Source: Polycladomyces zharkentensis
Lineage (GTDB): Bacteria; Bacillota; Bacilli; Thermoactinomycetales; JIR-001
Assembly: GCF_016938855.1 (NCBI RefSeq)
Contig: NZ_JAFHAP010000014.1
Span: 1 to 64,000, forward strand
Length of the DNA stretch: 64,000 bases
Direction of reading: 5' to 3'
Shown: positions 26,862-36,616 of the stretch, in pieces
How the letters are laid out: the number at the start of each line of letters is the position of its first letter
Numbering within the stretch: position 1 is the first letter of the stretch
Notes under the pieces: generated by a model
What the model saw: only the letters and a program-made list of their open reading frames with translations
Database searches by the model: none
What the model was told of the DNA's origin: nothing
Translations under genes and position numbers: made by a program

Positions 26862-27746
26862 TCACCCCCTCGGCGCGTCGGGACCGTACAACATCGCATC
26901 CATCATCCGGGCGACGCGGACCATCGGCTGAACGTCGTGGACGCGAATGATGCTGCATCCTTTGGCGATGCCGAGCGCCACGGTCGCCGCCGTGCCTTCC
27001 ACCCGCTCATTCACCGGCAGATCCAGCGTTTTTCCGATCATCGACTTGCGCGACGTACCGAGCAATACGGGGTAACCCAATGACGTGACCGTTTCCAGAT
27101 GCCGCATCACCGTGAGGTTTTCCTCATAGGTTTTGGCGAATCCGATCCCGGGGTCCAATATGATCTGTTCCTCCCGCACCCCGTGGGTATGGCCGATCCG
27201 GATACTATCCCGCAAATCTTCGACGATGTCGTCCAATAGCGAATCGTACGTCGCCTGTTTGCGGTTGTGCATGAGGATGACCGGCACGCCGAATTCCGCC
27301 ACCACCTTCGCCATGTCAGGGTCCCGTTTGAACCCCCACACATCGTTGACGATGTGGGCACCTGCTTTCAGTGCTTGCCGAGCAGTCTCCGCTTTATACG
27401 TGTCAATGGAAATCGGCACATTTACCTCCCGGGACACACGCTCGATCACCGGGATCACGCGCTTCAGCTCTTCTTCAACGGGGACCGGTTGGTGACCGGG
27501 GCGCGTCGATTCTCCGCCGATATCGATGATGTCCGCACCTTCGGCCACCATTTGCCGCGCGTGTGCAACGGCGCGATCCAAGTCGACGTATCGTCCGCCG
27601 TCGGAGAACGAATCCGGCGTGACGTTGAGGATGCCCATCACCACCGTGCGCCGATGAACCGGAATTTCATGGCCGCCGACGATGATCGGGCGTTCCGGCC
27701 GTTTCCACGCCGCAACCGAAACCGGTGTCGCCGTCATCAATGACAT
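26862..27746 (-). CDS. folP: dihydropteroate synthase
   Basis: The product has 294 residues. ATG 27746 has GAGAGGAGG 8 nt upstream; earlier in-frame starts lack one. It is a TIM-barrel DHPS with MGILNVTPDSFSDGG (pterin loop), DIGGESTRPG (second loop) and LLGTSRKSMIG (the KS pterin/phosphate site). It joins p-aminobenzoate to the pterin and is the sulfonamide target. Confidence 0.96.
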   Translation of the reverse strand: MSLMTATPVSVAAWKRPERPIIVGGHEIPVHRRTVVMGILNVTPDSFSDGGRYVDLDRAVAHARQMVAEGADIIDIGGESTRPGHQPVPVEEELKRVIPVIERVSREVNVPISIDTYKAETARQALKAGAHIVNDVWGFKRDPDMAKVVAEFGVPVILMHNRKQATYDSLLDDIVEDLRDSIRIGHTHGVREEQIILDPGIGFAKTYEENLTVMRHLETVTSLGYPVLLGTSRKSMIGKTLDLPVNERVEGTAATVALGIAKGCSIIRVHDVQPMVRVARMMDAMLYGPDAPRG

Positions 27747-27775
27747 GTCGCCTGCCTCCTCTCTCGTGATCATCC

Positions 27776-28669
27776 TCACAAATACGCATCTGATGCCACG
27801 TCCAACTCACGGACGCTCCACAACCGGCCGGTCCACTGCCGATAGGCGGCCAACAATCCGGCGGCTACAGGTCCGACACCTTTGTCGAACCAACCCGGTA
27901 TCTTTCGGACCGGCACGATTTCCTGCAAGGAGTTGGTGAGAAAAATCTCATCCGCTTCTGTCAATACCGATAAGGGATACCGGCCTTCTTCCACCGGTAA
28001 TCCCGACTGCCGGGCGAGTTCCAGTACGAATCGTCTTGTCACGCCGGGCAAAATCCCGGTTTCCGTCGACGGAGTACAGATCGTGCCATCCCGCACAAAA
28101 AACAGGTTGGTGACGATCCCCTCGGCAATCCAACCGCCGGGACTGAGTTGCAATCCCTCATGCGTGGGAAACCGCTCCCCCATTTCCAGACGGGCCAGCA
28201 CGGAATTGAGGTAGTTATGCGATTTGAGTGATTCCGTCCCGCCCGGCACTTGACGGGGAATGTCCAACACTTCCACCGTTTTGCCTTCCGTATACATCTG
28301 TTCCGGCCATTTCGGCAACGGGCGGACAAAGATCACCGTCGTCGGCTCATCGTAATGTCGGGCGGACAATCCCGGTCCGACCGCTCCACCGGTGACGCTG
28401 ATCCGCACGTACGCGTCACGCAATTCGTTGGCATCCAACAGTCGCCGGATCGCCTCCGTCCACTCATTCAAAGATAGAGGCGGACGGATGCGCAACAATT
28501 GTAACCCGCGGGACAAACGATCCACATGATCCTTCAACAGAAACGGATGACCCGCATACACCCGCAGCGTTTCAAAGACGCCCACTCCGTATAAAAAGCC
28601 GTGATCCATCACAGAGACGACGGCTTCGTTTTCCGGTACCAGTTTCCCGTTCAACCAAACACAGTTCAT
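27776..28669 (-). CDS. pabC: 4-amino-4-deoxychorismate lyase
   Basis: The product has 297 residues, a PLP fold type IV enzyme. It has DHGFLYGVGVFET near the start, the Schiff-base Lys in ESLKSHNYL, and EGIVTNLFFV/PGVTR for the cofactor phosphate. It releases p-aminobenzoate and pyruvate from aminodeoxychorismate. Its ATG overlaps the pabA stop by 4 nt. Confidence 0.93.
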   Translation of the reverse strand: MNCVWLNGKLVPENEAVVSVMDHGFLYGVGVFETLRVYAGHPFLLKDHVDRLSRGLQLLRIRPPLSLNEWTEAIRRLLDANELRDAYVRISVTGGAVGPGLSARHYDEPTTVIFVRPLPKWPEQMYTEGKTVEVLDIPRQVPGGTESLKSHNYLNSVLARLEMGERFPTHEGLQLSPGGWIAEGIVTNLFFVRDGTICTPSTETGILPGVTRRFVLELARQSGLPVEEGRYPLSVLTEADEIFLTNSLQEIVPVRKIPGWFDKGVGPVAAGLLAAYRQWTGRLWSVRELDVASDAYL

Positions 28670-29271
28670 ATCCGTATCCCCCGTTTTTGCGGCACCGGTC
28701 GCCGGAGATACGTATCCAGAAACTGCAACAGCAGGGATAATCCATATTCGGTCAAAACCGATTCGGGATGAAACTGCACCCCTTCAAGAGGATACTGCCG
28801 ATGGCGGATGGCCATCACTTCTCCCTCCGCCGTCCACGCGCTGATTTCAAATGGCGGTGGCAAGCTGTCCCGCTCCACCACCAGCGAATGATAGCGCATC
28901 GCTTGAAACGGCGAAGGCAACCCGCGAAACAACGTTTGACCGTCATGGTAAACGGGTGATGTTTTCCCGTGCATCAACCGGGGGGCATGTACCACACGAC
29001 CGCCGAAAGCTTGGGCGATGGTTTGATGCCCCAGGCAAACGCCCAAAATCGGGATGCGGCCGGCAAACCGTCGGACCACATCCAAGCAGACACCCGCCGT
29101 ATCGGGTGATCCCGGTCCCGGTGAGAGAATCAACGCGGACGGTTGCGCTGTTTCGATGTCAGACAGGGTAATCTCATCATTGCGGTACACTTCCAGCGCT
29201 TCGCCCGATGAGAGCAGATATTGCACCAAATTATAGGTAAACGAGTCATAGTTGTCGATCAGCCAAATCAT
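28666..29271 (-). CDS. pabA: aminodeoxychorismate/anthranilate synthase glutamine amidotransferase
   Basis: The product has 201 residues. It is a class I glutaminase with DNYDSFTYNL at the start, the nucleophile in GVCLGHQ, and VQFHPES carrying His and Glu of the triad. It feeds ammonia to the PabB/TrpE subunit. In B. subtilis pabB directly precedes pabA; here it is absent and a 636-bp gap with a repeat lies upstream instead. Confidence 0.94.
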   Translation of the reverse strand: MIWLIDNYDSFTYNLVQYLLSSGEALEVYRNDEITLSDIETAQPSALILSPGPGSPDTAGVCLDVVRRFAGRIPILGVCLGHQTIAQAFGGRVVHAPRLMHGKTSPVYHDGQTLFRGLPSPFQAMRYHSLVVERDSLPPPFEISAWTAEGEVMAIRHRQYPLEGVQFHPESVLTEYGLSLLLQFLDTYLRRPVPQKRGIRI

Positions 29272-29589
29272 GTCCGGGAACCCCTCGGATTTTCACCCAT
29301 GATCTCTTCATCAGTTTACAACAAAACCCCGTCGGATAAAAGCGATGAAAAACAGGAAAAAAGCTGCCCTCCGAAAGCGATGGATGATCACTTCCGCCGG
29401 CGGATCAGGTGATTTTATACATCCAAGTCATCAACGCTTCCCGGTTGAGTGAAAACCTTTGACCGTCGGAGAGAACCCTCTAAAACGCGAGGGCCGATGT
29501 GCGGGCAATACCCTCCAAAGCAATGACCCTTTGCCAATCTGCAGGATCGGATGGATCAATTCTCATCACTATGAATAAAAATGCGGCAG
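29272..29589. other. non-coding gap upstream of pabA
   Basis: No gene recognised. It should hold the pabA promoter, but no strong sigma-A match stands out. Confidence 0.35.
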
Positions 29590-29754
29590 AGCGAAGGTTT
29601 TCCGGGTGAACGACCCAGAGAAGCCCTGCGAAGCAAAGAAATCGCTGCCAGATGTTGGAGCGATGGCGATTTTTGCCCGCACTCGTGGCCGTTTCAAAGC
29701 GCACTTGCTTGCTTCCTTGCGGATCGACTGTCGAGCGAGCCGGGAAAACGAGCG
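29590..29754 (+). repeat. dispersed intergenic repeat, copy D (diverged)
   Basis: It keeps the family order: GGTTTTCCGGGTGA, then CGACCCAGAGAAGC...GAAATCGC, TTTTTGCCCGC, GCTTCCTTGC and GAGCGAGCCGGGAAAACG. It is more diverged than copies A-C, and the GTGTCC ends are not visible. Confidence 0.45.
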
Positions 29755-29835
29755 TAAGACGACGCAAGAAAACACGGATGACGATTTTTGAAATGAGTGC
29801 TACTGATCTATACTCCACAGACGCATATTCCTTCA

Positions 29836-29874
29836 CAAACAAAGCCCGTCTTCCCATGCACGGGAAGACGGGCT
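29836..29874 (-). terminator. terminator of cysK
   Basis: AGCCCGTCTTCCC (29843-29855) pairs perfectly with GGGAAGACGGGCT (29862-29874). On the minus strand the stem is followed by TTTGTTTG. Confidence 0.85.
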
Positions 29875-29907
29875 CCGCTTTCGAACGAAACCAAACCATT
29901 CGGATCT

Positions 29908-30834
29908 TTACTCTTCAAATTGGAACAGCGGGGTGGTCAGATAACGTTCGCCGTTGCTCGGCACGACGGCCACCACTTTTTTGCCTTGTCCCAAACGCCG
30001 TGCCACTTTGATCGCCGCCGCAACGGCCGCACCGGAAGAAATTCCGCCCAGAATGCCTTCTTCCCGCGCCATCCGACGGGCCCACTCAAATGCTTCCTCG
30101 TTTTCTACGGTGATCACTTCATCATAAATCTCCGTATCCAAAATATCCGGAACGAAACCGGCACCGATTCCCTGGATTTTGTGCGGTCCCGGTTTGCCGC
30201 CGGAGAGGACCGGAGACGCCGCCGGTTCCACTGCGGCGATGTGAACGCCGGGGATTTTCTCTTTGATCACTTTACCGACACCCGTGATCGTACCGCCCGT
30301 GCCGATCCCGGCCACGAAAGCGTCGAAATGGCCGTCCATTTGCTCCAACAACTCTTGTGCCGTCGTTTCCATATGGATTTTGACGTTGGCCGGGTTTTTG
30401 AATTGTTGCGGAACAAAATATTCCGGATGTTCTTTGGCGATCTCCTCCGCTTTGGCGATCGCTCCTTTCATGCCTTGCGCACCCGGCGTGAGTACCAGTT
30501 CTGCACCGAACGCACGCAACAGGTTGCGCCGCTCCAGGCTCATCGTGTCCGGCATAACCAGCAGTGCGCGATATCCTTTGGCCGCCGCCACCATCGCCAG
30601 ACCGATCCCGGTGTTGCCGCTGGTCGGCTCCAGAATCGTGTCACCGGGTTTCAAAATGCCCCGCTTCTCCGCGTCTTCAATCATGGAAAGGGCGATCCGG
30701 TCTTTCACACTGCCGCCCGGGTTGAAGAATTCCAGCTTCAGATACACGTCTGCGTCCGTTTTCCCGACAATCCGATTTAACTTTACAACCGGAGTTTGAC
30801 CGATGAGTTCCAAAATATTGTTGCCAACGCGCAT
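29908..30834 (-). CDS. cysK: cysteine synthase (O-acetylserine sulfhydrylase)
   Basis: The product has 308 residues with AGGAGG upstream of ATG. It is PLP fold type II: the Schiff-base Lys is in [15 protein letters not shown] forms the substrate loop and GTGGTITG the phosphate-binding loop. It makes cysteine from O-acetylserine and sulfide. It has its own promoter with a CymR-like site and its own terminator. Confidence 0.96.
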   Translation of the reverse strand: MRVGNNILELIGQTPVVKLNRIVGKTDADVYLKLEFFNPGGSVKDRIALSMIEDAEKRGILKPGDTILEPTSGNTGIGLAMVAAAKGYRALLVMPDTMSLERRNLLRAFGAELVLTPGAQGMKGAIAKAEEIAKEHPEYFVPQQFKNPANVKIHMETTAQELLEQMDGHFDAFVAGIGTGGTITGVGKVIKEKIPGVHIAAVEPAASPVLSGGKPGPHKIQGIGAGFVPDILDTEIYDEVITVENEEAFEWARRMAREEGILGGISSGAAVAAAIKVARRLGQGKKVVAVVPSNGERYLTTPLFQFEE

Positions 30835-30850
30835 GGATGTGAAGACCTCC

Positions 30851-30876
30851 TAATCCCATTAATTTGGTCGGTTTTT
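30851..30876 (-). promoter_or_regulatory. possible CymR-type operator before cysK
   Basis: On the minus strand AAACCGACCAAAT...GGGATTA lies between the -10 box and the ribosome binding site. It loosely resembles the Rrf2-family CymR box that represses cysteine genes in Bacillales. Confidence 0.25.
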
Positions 30877-30888
30877 CTGCTTTTATTT

Positions 30889-30918
30889 ATCTTAACAATC
30901 GGACCAATCAGATGTCAA
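30889..30918 (-). promoter_or_regulatory. promoter of cysK
   Basis: The minus strand reads TTGACA (30918-30913), 18 nt, TAAGAT (30894-30889). Confidence 0.6.
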
Positions 30919-30987
30919 TGTAAAATCAAATCCATGCGGAAAATCCATGCGGAAAAACCCGGGGGACAGGTCCCGCCGGGTCTTGGC

Positions 30988-31863
30988 TCACAAACTTTGG
31001 ATCATCGTGGTCAATTCGTCGCGATCAAACACATACCGTTCATTGCAAAAATGGCAGTGTACTTCCGCCTGCCCCTGTTCCTCCAACAATTTTTGCAGAT
31101 CCTCCCGACCCAAACCACGCAGCACATTGGCAATCCGCTCACGGGAGCAACGGCAGGCAAACGAGAGCGGCTGACGTTGATGTACCTCTATATCAGTGTC
31201 ACCCAGTACGGCCTGAAGCAAATCCTCAGGACCGGCTCCCTGCTGGATCAGCTCGGTGACCGATGTGATTTTGGCCAGCTGTTGTTCGACAGCGGTGATA
31301 ACCGCATCGTCGGCACCGGGCATGACTTGGACGATAAATCCCCCGGAAGCGAGGATGGAAGCATCCCGGTCTACCAGCACGCCCACGCCGACAGCGGACG
31401 GGATCTGTTCCGAACGGGTGAAATAATAGGTGAAGTCGTCGCCCAGCTCACCGGAGACAATCGGAGATGCACCCCGATACGGCTCCTTGAGCCCCAGATC
31501 CTTGATCACATAGAGCATTCCTTTCCCCACCGCACCCGCTACATCCAGTTTCCCGGCGGCATTGAGCGGCAAATCGACGGCGGGATTGTCCACATACCCC
31601 CGGACATGTCCCTGTGCATCGGCATCCACGACGATCTGACCCAACGGGCCGTCCCCTTTGATCTGGATCGTCAACCGGTCCCGTTCACTTTTCAGCATCA
31701 GCCCCATCATGGCCCCGACCGTGGCCGTACGGCCCAATGCGGCACTTGCCACCGGCCAGGTGTGATGCCTTCTCTGCAATTCTCCCACCAATCCGGTGGT
31801 CAATGCGGCAAATCCGCGCAATTGGCCATTGGCCGCTGTGACTCGAATGGCGTAATCGCTCAT
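30988..31863 (-). CDS. hslO: Hsp33 redox-regulated chaperone
   Basis: The product has 291 residues. ATG 31863 follows GGGAGG. The N-terminal domain holds RTATVGAMMGLMLK and a C-terminal zinc region has the redox switch cysteines CRC and CHFC near the end. When oxidised, zinc is released and it becomes a holdase. It lies after coaX as in B. subtilis. Confidence 0.95.
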   Translation of the reverse strand: MSDYAIRVTAANGQLRGFAALTTGLVGELQRRHHTWPVASAALGRTATVGAMMGLMLKSERDRLTIQIKGDGPLGQIVVDADAQGHVRGYVDNPAVDLPLNAAGKLDVAGAVGKGMLYVIKDLGLKEPYRGASPIVSGELGDDFTYYFTRSEQIPSAVGVGVLVDRDASILASGGFIVQVMPGADDAVITAVEQQLAKITSVTELIQQGAGPEDLLQAVLGDTDIEVHQRQPLSFACRCSRERIANVLRGLGREDLQKLLEEQGQAEVHCHFCNERYVFDRDELTTMIQSL

Positions 31864-31975
31864 GATGACCTCCCAGTTCCAACACGACAAAGATGAAAGA
31901 AGGTTATGTTTGAGGATTTATAGATACCGATTTTTTCGGAAGCGTTCCCGTTTCGCTGCTCACGGTTCCCGAAGC

Positions 31976-32080
31976 GTATCCGGTCATTCATCCGCTTCCA
32001 GGTCGTTTCTGACATCGTGTGCAACGTTTTCCCGCCCGCTCCACTCTGCGCACTTCCAAAAAGGGAAGCAAGGCCGCAAA
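31976..32080 (-). repeat. dispersed intergenic repeat, copy F (partial)
   Basis: It carries the family end GTATCCGGTCATT at 31976-31988. On the minus strand it contains CTTCCC...GCGCAG.GTGGAGCGGGCGGGAAAACG, equal to the 3' part of copies A-C. It fills most of the 244-bp gap between coaX and hslO. Confidence 0.5.
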
Positions 32081-32107
32081 GTGGGTCGGCTGACGGATGC
32101 CGATTTG

Positions 32108-32878
32108 TCACCTGCTCCGGTTGCGTTCGTAGATCAACCGCAACCCTTCCAGCGTGAGGAACGGATCGACCACATCGATCGTCTCCGCATCGCCGCAGAT
32201 CAGTTCGGCCAAGCCTCCGGTGGCCACAACGGTCGGCCGCTTGTGGAGCAGTTGTTTCATACGGGTGACGATCCCATCCACCACACCGACGTAGCCATAA
32301 AAAATACCCGACTGAATCGCCTGCACCGTATTGCGCCCCACTACGCTTTCCGGCTTGACAATCTCCACCCGTGTCAGTTTGGCCGTCCGTTGGTACAACG
32401 CTTCACTGGAAACCATGACGCCCGGTGTGATCGCCCCACCGACATAGTGCCCTTGCTCGTTGACAAAACAGAAGGTGGTTGCCGTACCGAAATCGACGAT
32501 AATCACGGGAGCGCCGTATTGCTCGATGGCTGCCACGGCATTGGCGATTCGGTCGGCCCCTACTTCCCGCGGGTTTTCGTACAGGATGTTGAGGCCCGTT
32601 TTGACGCCGGGACCCACCACCAGCGGAGACAGTCCCATATATTTTTTGACGAAGTTGCGCAATACATGGGTGATCGGAGGGACAACGGAAGAGATGATCG
32701 CACCGTCCACCAGTTCAAAACGCAAACCGGCGTGATCGAACAAATTTTTGAGAAGCATGCCGTATTCGTCTTCAGTGGAATTTCGATTCGTATGAATCCG
32801 CCAATGATGCACCAATTCCTTGCCCTGGTACAGTCCGGCCACGATGTTGGTATTGCCGACGTCCATTACCATTAACAT
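32108..32878 (-). CDS. coaX: type III pantothenate kinase
   Basis: The product has 256 residues. ATG 32878 is preferred (AGGTGG 7 nt upstream). It is of the ASKHA fold with MDVGNTN (phosphate loop), [10 protein letters not shown] and FGTATTF motifs. It starts coenzyme A synthesis and is not feedback-inhibited by CoA. It normally follows ftsH directly; here an island of about 8 kb separates them. Confidence 0.95.
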   Translation of the reverse strand: MLMVMDVGNTNIVAGLYQGKELVHHWRIHTNRNSTEDEYGMLLKNLFDHAGLRFELVDGAIISSVVPPITHVLRNFVKKYMGLSPLVVGPGVKTGLNILYENPREVGADRIANAVAAIEQYGAPVIIVDFGTATTFCFVNEQGHYVGGAITPGVMVSSEALYQRTAKLTRVEIVKPESVVGRNTVQAIQSGIFYGYVGVVDGIVTRMKQLLHKRPTVVATGGLAELICGDAETIDVVDPFLTLEGLRLIYERNRSR

Positions 32879-33175
32879 GCCCATCCACCTGCTTTTTCAA
32901 AAAAAGTTCACATTCATCATAGCAAGGCACCCTTGCAAATTCAACGGAAAAGACCTGCAACGCCCTCTGGTAATAGGCGTGACCGGACATCACCCTTGCC
33001 TTAGCAAGCATATTACACATATCACCACAAACGAGACTGAAGAACACCGATTATCTCCAACCAGCTTGGAACGGTTACCCATCGGTGGGTGTGAAATCCC
33101 CTGGTTGCTTGCGATTCCACGAAATAGGGCGGGTCATTTTTTCCTTCATAAAATGAAATAGCCTCTTGTTCCATC
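32879..33175. other. non-coding gap between coaX and mnaA
   Basis: No gene recognised. A GTGACCGGACATC string near 32979 is a half-match to the repeat-family end. Confidence 0.35.
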
Positions 33176-33203
33176 ACTAAGTATTCATAGTATTCATAAA
33201 ATA
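33176..33203 (+). promoter_or_regulatory. possible sigma-K-type promoter upstream of mnaA
   Basis: AC at 33176-33177, a 17-nt spacer and CATAAAATA at 33195-33203 fit the sigma-K pattern (AC, N16-17, CATANNNTA). It is about 100 nt upstream of the epimerase start. The motif is short and could be chance. Confidence 0.3.
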
Positions 33204-33310
33204 TAAGAACGCAAGTTTTTGCAAGGAACGGTTCTCCGATCTGAATTTCCCGAAAATATCCGCTGACAGAGGCGTGTTTTAGATCATAAACAGTTAGGAG
33301 TGTGAAGGAA

Positions 33311-34438
33311 ATGAGAAAAGAACGTATTAAAATCATGTCCATCTTCGGCACCCGACCGGAAGCAATCAAAATGGCTCCGCTTATTTTGGAAATGCAAAAG
33401 AACCCTTTGATCCAATCCATTGTAACTGTTTCGGCACAACATCGTGAGATGCTGGATAAGATATTGAATACTTTTGGGATCGTACCTGATTTTGATCTGG
33501 ATATAATGAAAAACAATCAGACATTGCCCTATATTACCAAGGAAATTATGAGTCGTTTAGAGCCGATATTGATACAAGTGAAACCGGATCTTGTATTGAT
33601 TCATGGCGATACGACCACAGCCCTGATATCGGCACTGGTCGCTTTTTACAATAAAATCCCCATCGGCCACGTGGAAGCAGGACTTCGGACGAGAAATAAA
33701 TATTCCCCGTTTCCTGAAGAGTTGAACCGACGACTGATCGGGGTTATAGCGGACTTGCACTTCGCGCCCACCGCTCAAGCAGCGGAAAACCTTCTTTCAG
33801 AAAACATCCATCCTCATGCAATATTTGTCACGGGAAATACAGTGATAGATGCCCTGAAAACCACAGTTCGACCTTCATTTCGCCACGAAATTTTAGACAA
33901 AATAGGCAATCATCGATTCATCCTTCTCACTACACACAGACGTGAAAACATAGGCACACCCATGCGCAATATCTTTCGTGCCATAAAGCGGATCGTAAAC
34001 GAAATTGATCATGTCCAAGTCGTTTATCCAGTACATCCGAATCCAGCGGTTTTGGAAGCCGCTCACCATGAGCTCGGAAACCACGCCCGCATTCATTTGA
34101 TCCCCCCTTTAAATGTGGAGGACTTCCACAATATAGCCGCGCGGTCTTATTTAATATTAACTGATTCGGGAGGGATTCAGGAAGAAGCACCTTCATTGGG
34201 GATCCCCGTGTTAGTGCTGCGTGATACGACGGAACGACCAGAAGGTGTCAAAGCCGGTACATTGAAAGTTGCCGGGACCAGTGAAGAATCGGTTTATGAA
34301 TCAATTAAGGAATTGTTAAACAACAGGCAACTATATGATCGCATGGCAAATGCACCAAACCCCTACGGAGATGGGACGGCATCCCAGAAAATTATTCGCC
34401 ACATCATCGAATACTTCAGAGGGGACATTAGACCGTAA
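33311..34438 (+). CDS. mnaA: UDP-N-acetylglucosamine 2-epimerase, non-hydrolysing
   Basis: The product has 375 residues. ATG 33311 has AGGAG about 10 nt upstream; an in-frame GTG at 33302 is too close. Motifs are FGTRPEAIKMAPL at the start, HGDTTT, GHVEAGLRT, and TDSGGIQEEAP followed by RDTTERPEG for UDP binding. It makes UDP-ManNAc for teichoic acid linkage units or other surface glycans. It is the only plus-strand gene of the island and is AT-richer than the backbone. Confidence 0.92.
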   Translation: MRKERIKIMSIFGTRPEAIKMAPLILEMQKNPLIQSIVTVSAQHREMLDKILNTFGIVPDFDLDIMKNNQTLPYITKEIMSRLEPILIQVKPDLVLIHGDTTTALISALVAFYNKIPIGHVEAGLRTRNKYSPFPEELNRRLIGVIADLHFAPTAQAAENLLSENIHPHAIFVTGNTVIDALKTTVRPSFRHEILDKIGNHRFILLTTHRRENIGTPMRNIFRAIKRIVNEIDHVQVVYPVHPNPAVLEAAHHELGNHARIHLIPPLNVEDFHNIAARSYLILTDSGGIQEEAPSLGIPVLVLRDTTERPEGVKAGTLKVAGTSEESVYESIKELLNNRQLYDRMANAPNPYGDGTASQKIIRHIIEYFRGDIRP

Positions 34439-34585
34439 CCCGATAATTCGTTTTCGCATACCCTCGGCTCGAGCGGTGAAACGTCATCCTGTCCGCCGGG
34501 CGGTTCGACTGTGGTCAGATCGGCTGTATGGGGCAGGGTTGGTGCAGATGGTACAACAAAATTGAGATTCAGTTCCATCAAACGG

Positions 34586-34616
34586 AAAACAGCCCAAGCA
34601 AAAAACAGGCTGTTTT
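34586..34616. terminator. bidirectional terminator between mnaA and the GT4 gene
   Basis: AAAACAGCC (34586-34594) pairs with GGCTGTTTT (34608-34616), giving T-rich 3' flanks on both strands between convergent genes. Confidence 0.65.
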
Positions 34617-34645
34617 CGTTCGATTAGAAAACTTCATGATGATCA

Positions 34646-35668
34646 TCAGGCTCGACGAGCGATTTTCTCTATAATAGTATTTGCTTTCCGAGCGCGAACT
34701 TCCCAAGTATTCCTTGCGGCGAAATTGATCCGGGCCTGTTTTGACGCCGGCGAATCTTTTTGTTTCAGCATGATCCCCAATTTATTGATAAAATCAGAGT
34801 GTGATGTTGCGGTTTGGATGTATGGTTCCATCGCTATACATTCCGGCAGTGCCGTGGATAACACTCTTGCACCCCCAGCCAAGTATTCATAGGCTTTTAC
34901 AGGGTTTGTCGCCAAAGTGATGTGGTTATAGAGGAAAGGGATGAGAGCAACGTCAAAGTGTTGGATATAACTTAAAAGCTCATGGTGCTGCTTATGTCCC
35001 AGAAAATGCAAGTTGGCTCTGCGGATATTTGGGATTGCAGGGGAGCGCAACGGTAACTTTGCACCTATAACCACAAAATTTACATTTGGATACTTGTTGC
35101 ACAGAGAATCCACCAAAGGAAAATCAATCCACTTCGCCCAAGAGCCTATATACCCGACAATCGGGCCTTTCGGCAGATCTGCTGGTCGATTGTGTTTTAC
35201 CTTGCTGAAGAAACTGAGATCGGCGCCATTACGAATGAGCGATACCGGTTTACTCGGATACTGTTCCTTCAGACGATCATAAATGGTCTGTGCTGTACAA
35301 ACCACATGCTTTGATATACCAACCATGCGGCGCTCAAAGATGAGGTGCTTTGTAAATTCATCAATGCAATCGAAGACGATGCCATCGGGCTGATAATTCT
35401 GCAAAGTATGCCAAATACGCGGGATATGGGTCCAAACAATGATTTTGTCTCTTTTCTTTAAAAGGGGAATTCGTTTGGTTATGAAGTGACCGGGATCAGA
35501 AACCAAAGTAACATTTTTGCTTACTTTCATGTATTTTTTTCCTATATTCGACTTCTGTATAACAAAGACTTTGTGGCCCAGTTTGCCGAATTGTGTCATC
35601 AGTTGTTGTGGGCGCTGTTTCATAAAACTCCAAGCAAACGGAACCCGCGGGCAAATAATGAATGCCAT
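34646..35668 (-). CDS. GT4-type glycosyltransferase
   Basis: The product has 340 residues. ATG 35668 follows GGGG about 11 nt upstream; TTG 35677 is possible. The N-terminal half contains RPQQLMTQFGKLGHKV, common in GT4 enzymes. The C-terminal half contains GPIVGYIGSWAKWIDF and the sugar-nucleotide EX7E-like area around NPVKAYEYLAGG. Donor and acceptor are unknown. A CATACATT string (35708-35715, minus strand) could be a sigma-E -10 box, without a convincing -35. Confidence 0.8.
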   Translation of the reverse strand: MAFIICPRVPFAWSFMKQRPQQLMTQFGKLGHKVFVIQKSNIGKKYMKVSKNVTLVSDPGHFITKRIPLLKKRDKIIVWTHIPRIWHTLQNYQPDGIVFDCIDEFTKHLIFERRMVGISKHVVCTAQTIYDRLKEQYPSKPVSLIRNGADLSFFSKVKHNRPADLPKGPIVGYIGSWAKWIDFPLVDSLCNKYPNVNFVVIGAKLPLRSPAIPNIRRANLHFLGHKQHHELLSYIQHFDVALIPFLYNHITLATNPVKAYEYLAGGARVLSTALPECIAMEPYIQTATSHSDFINKLGIMLKQKDSPASKQARINFAARNTWEVRARKANTIIEKIARRA

Positions 35669-35716
35669 GGTAAACAAAGCCCCTTTCCTTGTTGTACGGA
35701 TATTCCAAATGTATGG

Positions 35717-36240
35717 TTAATATGGAATATGGAGTTCACACGCCATGCTTGATGTTGGCTGCCAGATCCGGATGGTTGAGGTCAATCCCCGTGTCGACCA
35801 CATCGATCCGGATTCTTTTACCTGTACGGCATCCCCTACCTCTTCCCGAACGGCAAAGCTGACATGCAGATGCGTGGTGCCGGAGGGCAACAAAAACCGT
35901 TGACTGATGATGGACACACCATCTCGGCAACAGGCTCTCTTCACACCCGCCGGATGTTCCAGGTGGACCGCGACGACCTGCTTACATCCGGCCGAAGGGC
36001 CTGTCGGGCAGAACCCCGGTGATCCGAGGCGGGCAGGATTACCGACTGCTCTCGCTTCGGCGACGATCAACTGCGGGTCTTCCAGAACCCGTTTCACTCC
36101 CCGTGAGGGATAACAGCCGACACCGTCCCGCGGTAATGGCTTTCAAGACAATCCCTCCCGCCGAGGAAATCCTCTCTTTCAATGTCGGGCCCCGGGACAG
36201 GAAAGTATGATAAACGGGAACCGTGGTCTCATAGCCTCTC
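35717..36240 (-). pseudogene. gene debris: jelly-roll repeat fragment joined to a subtilase fragment
   Basis: Read on the minus strand, a stretch near 35920-35850 codes for VSIISQRFLLPSGTTHLHVSFAV, in line with the intact jelly-roll protein encoded at 36617. In another frame, 35820-35738 codes for RIDVVDTGIDLNHPDLAANI, the catalytic-Asp motif of S8 peptidases. Farther upstream, SRGPT with RI (36220-36190) faintly recalls the subtilase PA/Ser region. Frames are broken throughout, so nothing functional is expected. Confidence 0.6.
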
Positions 36241-36574
36241 ATCACCACATACGATAAGGTATGAAAGCAATTCCGCCCCTGCTTGGACCCTTGTCAGGAG
36301 GACGATATTTTTAAGATAGAGGAAGCCCGCGTATTTCAACCGAAAGCGGGCCTCCGAGATCTGTTCAGGTATCAACTCACTCACGGGCAAAGGTCGAATG
36401 GTGACACCGAGTTTGCACCCAGTGGCTCGTGCTGTCAACGAGCCAAAACCGTACAGCATGTCTGGCTGACCACGCTCAAATGTGCTGAGGTGAGAGCAAT
36501 ACCTGTTTGATTCCCCCCTGTAAATGGTGTGTGGTAACTTCCATTACACGAATCAAACATGGGCCATTTACCCA
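36241..36574. other. non-coding or decayed sequence
   Basis: A minus-strand frame of 76 codons (36229-36459) has no ribosome binding site or known match. An AGCCCGC/GCGGGCCT inverted repeat lies near 36327-36353. I see no supported gene. Confidence 0.4.
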
Positions 36575-36602
36575 CAAAAAAAGTGAGGCTTTCGCCTCAC
36601 TT
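36575..36602 (-). terminator. terminator of the jelly-roll gene
   Basis: On the minus strand the stem AAGTGAGGC/GCCTCACTT with loop GAAA is followed by seven T. Confidence 0.9.
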
Positions 36603-36616
36603 CACTGGATGGAGCC

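Noticed and set aside
33181-33199. Direct repeat GTATTCATA twice in tandem upstream of mnaA
   Set aside because: Only two short AT-rich units; better explained as part of the promoter region than as a repeat element.
36229-36459. 76-codon minus-strand frame in the debris region
   Set aside because: No ribosome binding site, no recognisable motif and surrounded by decayed sequence.
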